A model generated the notes under the pieces. It worked only from the letters and a program-made list of their open reading frames with translations, had not been told where the DNA came from and ran no database searches. Below, in pieces: positions 44,471 to 53,413 of a DNA stretch of 64,000 nt; position 1 is the first letter of the stretch; every line of letters begins with the position of its first letter. Location: contig DOAQ01000011.1 in assembly GCA_003506435.1 (NCBI GenBank), forward strand, positions 35,384 through 99,383, read 5' to 3'. Made by a program: the position numbers and the translations under genes. The DNA comes from Prolixibacteraceae bacterium. Lineage in GTDB: Bacteria > Bacteroidota > Bacteroidia > Bacteroidales > Prolixibacteraceae.

Positions 44471-46450
44471 TTATATTTCCTTAAAAAATAATTCAAAAGC
44501 CAAATTGGTTTGTTCATGGTTTCCTAAAACATACAAAATATCGTTGCTTTGGAAAGCCGTATCGGGTAAAGGATGTTCTATGATTTGATTTCCCCGTTTA
44601 ACAGCCAGCAGGGTAACCCCGGTCTTTTTACGTAATTCAATGTCGGACAGTAATTTTCCGTCAGCCATTGAATTTGCATCAATTTTTAATGCAGTAATAT
44701 TCAAATTGGGGAGATCATCCAGCAGTGACGGCTTGTTTACCGTGTCTTTTTCAGTGAATTCACCCAAGCTCATGCTTCGGATATGGGTAAGTATCCTGTT
44801 CATCTCCCGTTGCGGGTAAAGTCTTTTTATGAGCACCCGGTTAAACAGGTCGATGGCAACTTCCAGCTTTTCGGGTAAAACCTGATCGGCGCCAAGTTTA
44901 TAAAATTCTTCAACGTCCTGAATGTGTTTCACCCTGACAATGATATATGCTTTTTTATTCAGTCTCCTGACTTTCTCAACGATCGAAAGGGAAGGGATAA
45001 TGCTGCCCACCGAAATAACAACAATGTCAGCAGTGTCGACATGGGCTTTCATCAAAATCGGGACATTCACGGCATCTCCGTATACTGTCGTTTCCCCGTT
45101 TTCGATTTTACCTTTGGCGATCAGCGGATCGAAAATAATGGACACATGTTTGATGTCGTTTATTTTTGCCATTTTCGACAACTTAATTGCACTCGAATCC
45201 TTGCCAATAATAACCAAATGGTTTTTCATATCAGGGATTGCAATCTCCGGCAGAGGAAAAATACCATCGACAATGAATTTGGGAAGAGGCAGTTTTAACA
45301 ACGTATTTGCAAGCGGTATCGAAACGTTCATCAGGAATGGGGTCAATGCCATTGTAATAACGGCAACCCCCAGAAACAACTGGTAGTAAAATTCGGAAAG
45401 GATAGAATTTTCGAGCCCTATTTTGGCAAGAATAAACGAAAACTCGCCAACCTGGCTCAGCGCAAGTCCGACCATCAACGTTCCGCGAAACGTATGTCCC
45501 AGCAAAAAACCGGTACCTCCTGCAATAATTGTTTTCAGAGTGATAACTAAAATTACACTGAGGATCACCAATTGATAATTGTCGATAACAAACGACATAT
45601 CGAGCAGCATGCCTATCGAAACGAAAAAGAAACTGGTAAACGTGTCTTTGAACGGAATGAGGTTCGCAAAAGCATTGTGGCTGTATTCCGATTCGGAGAT
45701 CATCAAACCTGCCAGGAATGCGCCGAAAGCGAGTGACATCCCTAACCAGGAGGTCAGCAGGGCGATGGCCAGGCAGATGAGAAAGATACACATCATGAAA
45801 AGCTCCTCGTTCTTCGCCAAGGCAATCTGGTGTAATAATTTGGGCAACAACCATTTGTTTCCCACATAAACCAGCGCGATAATAAAAATTGTTTTCAGCG
45901 AAAGAATCAACAATTCACTTGATACGTCAACAGATGCGTTTCCCAACAGGTCGGTAAACAACAAAAGCGGCACCAGCAATAAATCCTGAAAAATGAGTAT
46001 CCCCAAAATCGTGCGCCCGTAATTTGAAGTCAGTTCGGAGCGTTCCTGTAAAAGTTTTAAAACCAGCGCCGAACTACTCAATGCAGCCAGAAAACCAATA
46101 AATATGCCTGTTTGCCAACTTAATCCGGACGGTTTCGACGCTAAATAAAATGCCCCGGCAGTAACCGAAACCTGTAGCAAACCACCCCAGAATACAATTC
46201 TTCGTATTTTGAGAAGATGTTTCAGCGAAAATTCCATCCCGATCGTAAACAACAGCAGGATGACCCCAATCTCGGCCAGAAGCTCAATATTTTCACGGTC
46301 GCTTATCAGCGAAAGCAGATGTGGCCCAGCAATGATCCCTGTTACCAGATAACCCAGCGCCGTTGGAACTTTTATTCTTGTAAAAACCAGGTTTACCAAG
46401 GTTGACAGGGCAAATATGATTACAATATCCTTGAGTATGGCAAACTCCAT
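44471..46450 (-). CDS. Kef-type monovalent cation:proton antiporter (CPA2) with TrkA domains
   Basis: 659 aa. About twelve membrane helices in the first 400 residues with family motifs (GYLVTGIIAGPHLLSL, LFTIGMEFSLKHL, FLAALSSSALVLKLL, GAFLAGLMISES) are followed by a TrkA_N nucleotide-binding region (HLVIIGKDSSAIKLSKMA) and a TrkA_C domain at the end. It exchanges K+ or Na+ for H+ under control of a bound dinucleotide. The Rossmann motif in the TrkA_N part departs from GxGxxG (GKDSSA), so nucleotide binding may be weak. Single-gene unit. Confidence 0.94.
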   Translation of the reverse strand: MEFAILKDIVIIFALSTLVNLVFTRIKVPTALGYLVTGIIAGPHLLSLISDRENIELLAEIGVILLLFTIGMEFSLKHLLKIRRIVFWGGLLQVSVTAGAFYLASKPSGLSWQTGIFIGFLAALSSSALVLKLLQERSELTSNYGRTILGILIFQDLLLVPLLLFTDLLGNASVDVSSELLILSLKTIFIIALVYVGNKWLLPKLLHQIALAKNEELFMMCIFLICLAIALLTSWLGMSLAFGAFLAGLMISESEYSHNAFANLIPFKDTFTSFFFVSIGMLLDMSFVIDNYQLVILSVILVITLKTIIAGGTGFLLGHTFRGTLMVGLALSQVGEFSFILAKIGLENSILSEFYYQLFLGVAVITMALTPFLMNVSIPLANTLLKLPLPKFIVDGIFPLPEIAIPDMKNHLVIIGKDSSAIKLSKMAKINDIKHVSIIFDPLIAKGKIENGETTVYGDAVNVPILMKAHVDTADIVVISVGSIIPSLSIVEKVRRLNKKAYIIVRVKHIQDVEEFYKLGADQVLPEKLEVAIDLFNRVLIKRLYPQREMNRILTHIRSMSLGEFTEKDTVNKPSLLDDLPNLNITALKIDANSMADGKLLSDIELRKKTGVTLLAVKRGNQIIEHPLPDTAFQSNDILYVLGNHEQTNLAFELFFKEI

Positions 46451-46611
46451 AAATGTGGTTTTAAAGTCAAATTGAACAAAAAAGACAATCCCCTGAATTT
46501 TCTTCTGAAAAAATACAACTTCTGCTTGTTATAAGCACCGTTCAGACGGATATTTTTTCTGCTTTTTTCAGATTTGAAGCAGAATTGCGATAGCGGAAAG
46601 CCGGCATCAAA

Positions 46612-47913
46612 CTATTTATCCCTGAATAAATGGACAAAACCGTGTGCCCATCGGTTCTTGTCGTCGCGACCGCGGGCCTCAACTACGTAATAATAAACCC
46701 CCGGAGAAGCCATTTTACCACCGATTTTACCGTCCCAGACCGATTCGGTAACCGTGGCTACCGTATTCTCAAAACCCTGTACATTCGTTCCTTTCCACAA
46801 ATGAACCAATTTTCCCCAGCGGTTAAAAATGGAAATTTTTATATTTCGCACCGACCAGAATTTTACGATAAATTCATCGTTTGCCCCATCGCCGTTGGGA
46901 GTGAAAAAATTGGGCGCCTTTACAAACGAAGTATCGGCCACAATGTAGTCTTCCAAATAAAATGTGTCGGTACAGGTATGTAAATCGGAAATATGTTTCG
47001 ATACCAGTTTGACCATGTACGTGCCTGAATTTTCAAACGTCCAGGTCAGCTCATCGTTGTAGGCAACAAAATCAATACTATCCGCCACCCCACCCGACTT
47101 TTCAGCTTCTTCTTTTATTTCTTCCAGTGATTTGAAGAAAAACCATTCGTACGAACCGGGTTTACCGTTTTCCGATTCATTGGAAAATTCTATTTCCAGC
47201 GGGGCTTCGCCGCCTTCTTCCGAAACTGAAAAAGAGGCTTTGGTAACAATCGACGTGTAGGTAACTTCGGCTTCGCCGGTACAACCAAAACGATCAGTCA
47301 CCTGCAATGAATAACGGGTATCGCTTGTCGGAGGATCGTATATTTTCGTGGAAATATCAGAAGCAATATTGGCCTCGCCTTCTTTCCACTGCAATTGAAT
47401 ATTTTTGTCGATATTCATGGGTTGGTTGGTACTCAGGTCATAATACGTCAGCAGCGGATCGAAAGCGCCTTGCAATTGGAAATAATCACAGTTCGATTCG
47501 GTAATCTCTGCCGATACTTCATGATAATTATTGAAGACCCACGCGGTGTACATTTCTGTTTGCGTTCCGTTTGAAATAACCACGCGGTACCCTCCACTTT
47601 CCAGCAAGGAAATACTCTGGCTGCTTCCGCCATTCGGCTGGCCCAGGTAAAATTGAAAAACACCTGCGCCTGCATCGTATTTCTGCCATTCGTAGCTGAT
47701 TGTCCCGCCCATATTGGTGGAAGCCTGTAAACCGGCATTGGTTTCCCCCTTGCTCCCGCAGAAAATGAAAATCGGGTCCTGCGCCATTCCTCCTGAATAT
47801 TCGGTACTCAGCACAGCATCGGCATTGGCGCTTATCTGAGCCTGTGTATGAACAGCAAAAACGGAAATCAAAGCAATAATAATCAGCAGTTTATTTCGAT
47901 ATATTTTTATCAT
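46612..47913 (-). CDS. PKD-domain protein with T9SS type B (gliding-motility C-terminal) sorting domain
   Basis: 433 aa. A signal peptide (MIKIYRNKLLIIIALISVFA) is followed by Ig-like/PKD modules (a clear one at SVSEEGGEAPLEIEFSNES) and a C-terminal domain with FFTPNGDGANDEF, ISIFNRWGKLVHLW, VWDGKIGGKMASPGVYYYVV, the type B T9SS sorting signal. It is exported and probably displayed on the surface or assembled into adhesive structures. No T9SS machinery genes are in the window. Confidence 0.95.
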   Translation of the reverse strand: MIKIYRNKLLIIIALISVFAVHTQAQISANADAVLSTEYSGGMAQDPIFIFCGSKGETNAGLQASTNMGGTISYEWQKYDAGAGVFQFYLGQPNGGSSQSISLLESGGYRVVISNGTQTEMYTAWVFNNYHEVSAEITESNCDYFQLQGAFDPLLTYYDLSTNQPMNIDKNIQLQWKEGEANIASDISTKIYDPPTSDTRYSLQVTDRFGCTGEAEVTYTSIVTKASFSVSEEGGEAPLEIEFSNESENGKPGSYEWFFFKSLEEIKEEAEKSGGVADSIDFVAYNDELTWTFENSGTYMVKLVSKHISDLHTCTDTFYLEDYIVADTSFVKAPNFFTPNGDGANDEFIVKFWSVRNIKISIFNRWGKLVHLWKGTNVQGFENTVATVTESVWDGKIGGKMASPGVYYYVVEARGRDDKNRWAHGFVHLFRDK

Positions 47914-47962
47914 TTCTTATCCTGAAATTTTTCGGTTCACAATAATAACGCTAAAAATTGAT

Positions 47963-48199
47963 TTATCTTTTGCAGCCATTGATTTTTTCTGCGAAATGGC
48001 AACTCCGGATGAATTTGAAATGGAAAAACATCCGTCGCTTTTTACACTGAAAATAATCTTTCTGCACTAATATTGCTGTTCCATGAGAGGGAAGAAATTC
48101 AGGACATTTTGTCTCTAATAGTTTCCCAAAACTTTCTATCATCAATTCTTCATCCTCAGCATAAGGTGGAAATACAGACCATTTGAGTACTCCAAACAT
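47963..48199 (-). CDS. Possible small or truncated protein
   Basis: 78 codons starting MFGVLKWSVFPPYAEDEEL. The first 45 residues look like a real protein (W-S-V-F-PPYAEDEELMIESFGKLLE), while the rest (CKKRRMFFHFKF onward) looks like frameshifted or non-coding tail. It lies just outside the cassette-like island, between it and the T9SS protein. It may be the remnant of a longer gene; I do not recognise a family. Confidence 0.35.
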   Translation of the reverse strand: MFGVLKWSVFPPYAEDEELMIESFGKLLETKCPEFLPSHGTAILVQKDYFQCKKRRMFFHFKFIRSCHFAEKINGCKR

Positions 48200-48247
48200 A
48201 CTACCCCCATAAATAAAACTCGGAGAGGTGAGACCCAGCGATGAGTC

Positions 48248-49369
48248 CTATTTATTGTCCATAGTTTTTTTCCAATATTTATTATATCCTATTACCAATT
48301 TTATCATAAACTTTTGGCTTACTTTTTCATTTGCTTGAGAACCATGTTTCCATTTTGGCATATTATAAAATAAATCTGTAATAATTTTATTAATCCCAAA
48401 ATCTAATTTTTTATCAATCTTGACATCTTGTATTGAACCAAATTCATCAACTATAAATGAAACAATTGCTGTATCGATATATTCATTTAAAATTGCACTA
48501 TCAGGTAATGTGAATTTTTCAGATAAGTAATTATACAGACAACCAAGTCCACCATTAAATACAGCCATTTCTGATTGATAATTATTGCCTAAACCGATAA
48601 AAACAAAAGAGGGTTCCTTACCTTTCTCCCAATCCGAATAATTACAATTCAAGTTCTTATTCGGAAGCTTTTCAGGACTATACTTTGTTAAATCTAATGT
48701 TTCAAATTCATATATTAACTGCTTCCTAAACAATTGATAATTTGTATCATTTTGAGTAGTTGAAAAATTAAAGGTTTGATAATTGATGTGACTTATCTCT
48801 ACTTCATCGTTTGCATCACAATAAAAATACACTTCGCCTTTATCATTTGAATAGTATGAATAAGAATTGTATTTGGTTATTAATCGAACATACGATACTG
48901 GTAATTTAGTATCTTCATCTATTATAGTGCATCTCATAACTTTACCCTTTACATTAGCAAAAGGCATATAAAGTTTTAGCTTGTTATCAATTATTCGAAC
49001 TGGTAAAACGGACTCGACACTTACAAACTCTTCTTTATTTTTACCAGGTATCCATTTAAGTTTATTTAATTCATCTTCTAAAATTCGACAAAATTCTTTA
49101 AAATTGTCATTTGGTGAAATAATCTCAACTTTACCATAACATAGAATTTTCATCGTGATATTTATATTTTGAACTTTTAAAAAAGATTTAATATCAGAAG
49201 TCATCCTTGATGAAATATGATTAATTACTCCATCATAATCTCCAAAATATAAAGGCATCTGTCTAACTAATAAATAAGTAGTTGAGTCACATTTATTATT
49301 ATAGTCTTGACTATACGATGACTTCCATTCTAAAGTAAGGAAGATAAGTAAAAGAATAATTAGTCTCAT
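48248..49369 (-). CDS. Secreted protein with CarboxypepD-reg-like and TonB_C-like domains
   Basis: 373 aa. A signal peptide ends near SSYSQ. A central beta-sandwich (CTIIDEDTKLPVSYVRLITK ... NDKGEVYFYC) resembles carboxypeptidase regulatory-like domains, and the C-terminus (YIDTAIVSFIVDEFGSIQDV ... PKWKHGSQANEKVSQKF) resembles the TonB C-terminal domain. It is much more AT-rich than genes to its right. It is the last unit of the minus-strand cassette-like island and follows an attC-like site 20 bases upstream. Confidence 0.75.
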   Translation of the reverse strand: MRLIILLLIFLTLEWKSSYSQDYNNKCDSTTYLLVRQMPLYFGDYDGVINHISSRMTSDIKSFLKVQNINITMKILCYGKVEIISPNDNFKEFCRILEDELNKLKWIPGKNKEEFVSVESVLPVRIIDNKLKLYMPFANVKGKVMRCTIIDEDTKLPVSYVRLITKYNSYSYYSNDKGEVYFYCDANDEVEISHINYQTFNFSTTQNDTNYQLFRKQLIYEFETLDLTKYSPEKLPNKNLNCNYSDWEKGKEPSFVFIGLGNNYQSEMAVFNGGLGCLYNYLSEKFTLPDSAILNEYIDTAIVSFIVDEFGSIQDVKIDKKLDFGINKIITDLFYNMPKWKHGSQANEKVSQKFMIKLVIGYNKYWKKTMDNK

Positions 49370-49388
49370 GTCGTAATGCTTTTAAAAA

Positions 49389-49498
49389 TTATGGCCAACA
49401 TCCGAAACTATATGCAGTTGCGGGATTTGCGGGTGTTATCCTGTCCGCGTACCACGGAAACGGCAATTGATATATCGTTTTTGTTAGCGGTTCGTTGT
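49389..49498 (-). other. attC-like imperfect palindrome between arr and the TonB_C-like gene
   Basis: On the minus strand the left end is CCGCTAACAAAAACGATATA and the right end TATAGTTTCGGATGTTGGCC; these are imperfect inverted repeats (GCTAACA/GCCAACA, then CGA-TATA/CGAAACTATA). The left 17 bases are identical to those after the reductase gene at 16316. Confidence 0.6.
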
Positions 49499-49539
49499 TT
49501 TAGTTATTTGAAGTGTCAAATTGATTTCTGCATTTTTAC

Positions 49540-49986
49540 TCAGTCCTCTATTGCCTCAATACCAAGTTGTTTAAGCCGTTCAAGGTGATCCTTCATTGCC
49601 TTGAGCTGTTCGGGGGAGTGTCCCTGCCAATCTGTAACCTCACCAGTGACCCGAAGCGGATCACGGGAACGGTATGACTTGGTTGGATTTCCAGGAAACT
49701 TCTTGTCCGTCAAATTGGGGTCATCTTCAATCGGGCCTGTCGGCTCAACTATATAAATTCTGCCGGGTCCTTCGCCCAAAGCAAGTTCAACTCCCCAAAC
49801 AGCAGCATCCAAGGTGGCGGTTAGATACACATAGGACGCCTTCTTCCTCTTACCGTAGTTTGAATTAAAGCCGGGTTCAATCAGGTCTCCCTGCTTCAGA
49901 TTAGCTTTCGTGCCATGATAGAACCTCTGTGAACTCAGGTCGCAGGCAGGCTCTATTGACTTGTTCTCACTTCTGTTTGTTTTCAT
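49540..49986 (-). CDS. arr: NAD+-rifampin ADP-ribosyltransferase
   Basis: 148 aa. The N-terminal signature QRFYHGTKANLKQGDLIEPG contains the NAD-binding His, followed by YVYLTATLDAAVWGVELA and IYIVEPTGPIEDDPNLTDKK and the end-segment SYRSRDPLRVTGEV with the conserved Asp. The family inactivates rifamycins by ADP-ribosylation and is a classic integron cassette gene (arr-2, arr-3). Here it stands as a single-gene unit between two attC-like palindromes. Confidence 0.96.
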   Translation of the reverse strand: MKTNRSENKSIEPACDLSSQRFYHGTKANLKQGDLIEPGFNSNYGKRKKASYVYLTATLDAAVWGVELALGEGPGRIYIVEPTGPIEDDPNLTDKKFPGNPTKSYRSRDPLRVTGEVTDWQGHSPEQLKAMKDHLERLKQLGIEAIED

Positions 49987-50033
49987 TGTCGTTATATGCT
50001 TGTGATTGCCTTTCTGTGTCTTTTGCGTTGTCC

Positions 50034-50099
50034 GTTACGTTGGAAGCCACCAGCAGGGGCGGATTGCGCGTAGCAGAAGCTTTAGGCTGGGGTTTGTAA
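50034..50099 (-). other. attC-like site between the Fic gene and arr
   Basis: On the minus strand it starts one base after the Fic stop codon with TTACAAACCCCAGCC and ends with GTGGCTTCCAACGTAACGGA. It shares GCAATCCGCCCCTGC with the site at 53121-53262. The AACGTAACGG right end resembles ACGTTATGG of other sites. Confidence 0.5.
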
Positions 50100-51203
50100 C
50101 TATCCATTTGATTTCATTTCGTAATTTGTACTACGACCTCCTTGTTCACTTTTTATCATTATTCCTTTTTCAATTAAATCCTGAATGTCACGCAAAGCTG
50201 TGTCTTGTGAGCATTTCTCGATTTTTGCCCATTTTGTGGTATTTAATACTCCCTCAAAATCATCCATTAGCATATTCAGAATTTTTCTTTGTCTGTCATT
50301 TATGTTAACTCTTGAGTGTTGTAACCAGAAATAGTGTTTAAAAATTATTTTCTCAAGGAGCTTTTCGGAATTTTCAATGGCATGCAATAAACAATTCAAA
50401 AACCATTCGAGCCAGTTTGTAATATCTAACCCACTTTTTTGAGTCTTTTCTAATATGTCATAATAGGAATTGTGTTCTTTCCGTATTTGAGTCGACATAC
50501 TATAAAACCGGTACGATTGTTCGTCAGAACGAGCTAGTAATAGTTCACTTAGCGCTCTTGAAATTCGTCCGTTTCCATCTTCAAAAGGGTGAATTGTTAC
50601 AAACCACAAATGTGCAATGGCTGCTTTCAGCACCAAGTCAGTATTTTGCTCCAAATTAAACCAATCCAGGAAAATCCGCATTTCATTTTCAATTTGCGCC
50701 GCTGGTGGTGCCTGGTAATGAACTTTTTCTTTTCCCAACGCTCCTGAAACAACCTGCATTGGTCCTGTTGAATCGTCACGCCAGTGTCCTGTAATGATTT
50801 TATACATTCCACTTTGTCCGGTTGGGAAAAGTGCTGCATGCCAGAAAAAAAGTCGCTCTTTATTCAATTCTTTGTCGAAGTTCTTCGTTGCATCAATCAT
50901 CAAATCAACTATTCCGTCAACATTGCGTTCAGAATAAACTAATCCTGATAGTTCTAATCCTAATCGTCTTGCGATTGACGACCTTACTTGTTCTCTGTCA
51001 AGAATTTCACCCTCTATTTCTGTCGATTTAATAACCTCCTGGGTTAAAATTTCAAGATTTGCTTCATTGCGAAGTTCAAACCCCAAAGCTCCCATTTTTC
51101 CAATTAACCTGCCTTGGCGGTTTCTTACATACGAAAGCAAAGGCAAAAGTTTCTCGCTATTCCATTCAAAGATTGGCCAATTTTGATTATTGTAGATATA
51201 CAT
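50100..51203 (-). CDS. Fic family protein with N-terminal DUF4172 domain
   Basis: 367 aa. An N-terminal DUF4172 region carries the inhibitory helix motif S-T-E-I-E-G (S/TxxxEG), then the Fic core with HPFEDGNGRISR, the active-site signature HxFx(D/E)GNGRxxR, and a C-terminal winged-helix region. Fic enzymes transfer AMP or related groups onto proteins; the N-terminal motif means it is normally held inactive by its own Glu. No antitoxin gene is paired with it, consistent with self-inhibition. It is AT-rich and forms a single-gene unit in the cassette-like island. Confidence 0.94.
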   Translation of the reverse strand: MYIYNNQNWPIFEWNSEKLLPLLSYVRNRQGRLIGKMGALGFELRNEANLEILTQEVIKSTEIEGEILDREQVRSSIARRLGLELSGLVYSERNVDGIVDLMIDATKNFDKELNKERLFFWHAALFPTGQSGMYKIITGHWRDDSTGPMQVVSGALGKEKVHYQAPPAAQIENEMRIFLDWFNLEQNTDLVLKAAIAHLWFVTIHPFEDGNGRISRALSELLLARSDEQSYRFYSMSTQIRKEHNSYYDILEKTQKSGLDITNWLEWFLNCLLHAIENSEKLLEKIIFKHYFWLQHSRVNINDRQRKILNMLMDDFEGVLNTTKWAKIEKCSQDTALRDIQDLIEKGIMIKSEQGGRSTNYEMKSNG

Positions 51204-51329
51204 ATTTCTCTTTCTCCGCTATTTATGCGTCCAAAATAGTGTTTATTCTCCGCATGACAAAATTATCTCCGCATTAAATGCGAACAAAATGCTATTTATT
51301 CTCCGCATCTTTGCTTTTCTCGCCCTGCC

Positions 51330-51455
51330 CATAACGGTCGGCGGTATGAAACGTTGGGGGTTTCGGAGCTGCGAACCTATCAACCGATATGAACTTTACC
51401 AGCGAGTGATGCGCTTAATCAACCACTTAATCCACAATATTTTATGACCGATTGT
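51330..51455 (-). other. attC-like imperfect palindrome between the hydrolase and Fic genes
   Basis: On the minus strand the left end is CTAACAATCGGTCATAAAA and the right end CATACCGCCGACCGTTATGG; TAACAATCGG pairs imperfectly with CCGACCGTTA. It starts a few bases after the hydrolase stop. Confidence 0.6.
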
Positions 51456-51465
51456 TAGTAGCATT

Positions 51466-52347
51466 TTATTTCATACTTATCAATACCTTTTCCAAAATCA
51501 AATTAAATTCTGTCGGTTTTTCTATCATTGGATAATGTCCGGTTGCAGCGATAGTTTCCACTTGAAAACTATTTTTACAATGGTTTTTCAGTCCTGTTTC
51601 GTTTGTTGGAAAACCGTCACTGTTTATTAAGTATAACTTATAATTAAGCTGTTCCAGTCTTTGTGCATCAGTAGATGCGTATTGCATTTGGGTCATAATG
51701 GTTCCATAGCCAATAACGGAATCGCTATTTGCAAAATCTGTTTTTACTCTGTCTTTCACTTCCTTTGATGTGGTTGGGTGAAAAAGCATCAAATCTGCAT
51801 ATACAGGTGCAGCATTTTTAAAATCCTTTTCAAGCATTGGAAAGAAGTCGTTCATTTGTTTTATTTGCTCCGGTGTAAATGCAACGTCAATTAATTTGAA
51901 ATTGTCAACACCTACAACGCCTACTATATTTGGATTGTTGGTTAATGCTGTTTGCAACATGATTTCGCCTGCCATAGAATGTCCAATGATTACAACATTT
52001 TTAAGGTTCATTGTATCAATAAATGCTGTTACATCATGGGCATATTCTTCAATTGTCCAGTTGGTTCTTTCGGCCTTGGATTTGCCAAAGCCCGGCAGGT
52101 CAATTGCGTAAACATTATAAGTTTTGGAAAAATAATCAACTTGATTCTTCCAATACGTTGCGTCAATGCACCAACCGTGTAAAAAGAGTAGTGTTGTGTC
52201 GCCCTGTCCTTGTTGAAAATAATTGATTTCAACTTGTTTGTCTCTGATTGTGACTTGTTTTGCTGTCATGCCTTTTGCTGTTTGTGCCTCGCTTGCACTT
52301 CCTAAAAGTGAAGCAATGACGATCAATAAAATTGCTTTTGTGTTCAT
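51466..52347 (-). CDS. Secreted alpha/beta hydrolase
   Basis: 293 aa from ATG 52347 (MNTKAILLIVIASLLGSASEA), which gives a clean signal peptide; an in-frame start at 52368 is less likely. LLFLHGWCIDATYWKNQ holds the oxyanion region, VVIIGHSMAGEIM the nucleophile Ser (GHSMAG), and the C-terminal ATGHYPMIEKP the catalytic His. The substrate is unknown. It is 50 bases downstream of a WYL regulator on the same strand, and the two probably form one cassette. Confidence 0.9.
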   Translation of the reverse strand: MNTKAILLIVIASLLGSASEAQTAKGMTAKQVTIRDKQVEINYFQQGQGDTTLLFLHGWCIDATYWKNQVDYFSKTYNVYAIDLPGFGKSKAERTNWTIEEYAHDVTAFIDTMNLKNVVIIGHSMAGEIMLQTALTNNPNIVGVVGVDNFKLIDVAFTPEQIKQMNDFFPMLEKDFKNAAPVYADLMLFHPTTSKEVKDRVKTDFANSDSVIGYGTIMTQMQYASTDAQRLEQLNYKLYLINSDGFPTNETGLKNHCKNSFQVETIAATGHYPMIEKPTEFNLILEKVLISMK

Positions 52348-52397
52348 TTTTGTTTGATTTTTAAGCAAAGCTAAAAGGTACGTATGACAGCCCTTTG

Positions 52398-53096
52398 TCA
52401 GGGGTTTAAAAATAATCTTTTTTGACGTTCTTCTAAATAGTGTTCCATGTTGAAAGTCTTGTCGGGTTTGAAATGAGTTTGTTGCAATTTGAGTTCTTTT
52501 ATTCTGTCAAGGCGAAACTCTCTTATTTCTTGTCGTAACTCACAAAAGGCAATAGTTGTCCAAACAGCACCACTAAAATAAACCGCGTAAGGTTGAATGA
52601 TTCGTTCTGTTAGTTGCTCTTCTCCTCTTGACTGATAGTTTATTTTCAGTTTTTCGCTTTCGGTAATTGAATGCTGGATACTGTCTAAATACAAACTTGT
52701 CGGTGCCCAAGGTTTATGAAATCCGATTCTTGAATCTAAAAATTCCAGTTTGTCTTTCTCCTTGATTGATAAGACTGCCTTGATTTTTAAGAGTGCTGAC
52801 TCGTAGTTTTGTTTTAGTGAGTCTTCAGTATGATAATTCAAGATTTTGCTTGTTGTAACCAAAGCCCTTGCTTCTTCTGTGGTGAACATGACAGGTGGCA
52901 AGCGATAACCTTCAACTAAAAAATAACCTTTTCCTTCTTCTTCGCCAATTGGAACACCCGCAAGCCGTAATGTTTGAATGTCTCTGTAAATTGTCCTGTT
53001 TGTAACTTCAAATCGTTTAGCTATTTCACGGGCAGTTGTCAGTCGTTTCGATTGAAGTTGAATGAGTATGCTTGTTAGTCTGTCAAGTCTGTTCAT
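52398..53096 (-). CDS. YafY-type WYL-domain transcriptional regulator
   Basis: 232 aa. An N-terminal helix-turn-helix (TTAREIAKRFEVTNRTIYRDIQTL) is followed by a WYL domain (RIIQPYAVYFSGAVWTTIAFCELRQEIREFRLDRI). WYL regulators sense a ligand, in some cases nucleic acid, and many sit next to defence genes. It precedes the hydrolase gene and probably controls it. Confidence 0.92.
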   Translation of the reverse strand: MNRLDRLTSILIQLQSKRLTTAREIAKRFEVTNRTIYRDIQTLRLAGVPIGEEEGKGYFLVEGYRLPPVMFTTEEARALVTTSKILNYHTEDSLKQNYESALLKIKAVLSIKEKDKLEFLDSRIGFHKPWAPTSLYLDSIQHSITESEKLKINYQSRGEEQLTERIIQPYAVYFSGAVWTTIAFCELRQEIREFRLDRIKELKLQQTHFKPDKTFNMEHYLEERQKRLFLNP

Positions 53097-53120
53097 TGTC
53101 TGTGTAGTGTTTCGTTAAAT

Positions 53121-53262
53121 TACTGCTAACGTAGGAAACTCACGCAGGGGCGGATTGCGTCCGCCAACTGGAGGATATCAATCCCGGTTAACCGGGACCG
53201 AGCGGAAAGATACACTCCGAAAACCACTGCTGCCGGACTTGCGGGTAGCTGATGTTATGGCC
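53121..53262 (-). other. attC-like imperfect palindrome between the R-M gene and the WYL regulator
   Basis: On the minus strand it runs from GGCCATAACATCAGCTACCC to GAGTTTCCTACGTTAGCAG. TAACATCAG...CTACCCGCA aligns with the reverse of the right end (TAACGTAGGAAACTCACGCA). Internal palindromes include CCCGGTTAACCGGG. CTACCCGCAAGT is shared with 16337-16348. Confidence 0.6.
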
Positions 53263-53413
53263 TAGGTGTTTTTTGTCCTCAATTATTTCTCTGTCAATTT
53301 GCTACAATGTTTCTGTCTACCGTGCGTTTGGGTAGGCAAGCTCTTTGGCTGTTTTTGGTCGTATGTTGGCTTTTTGAACGGCCAACCAATGTGCTAGACT
53401 ACGAAGCATTGGC

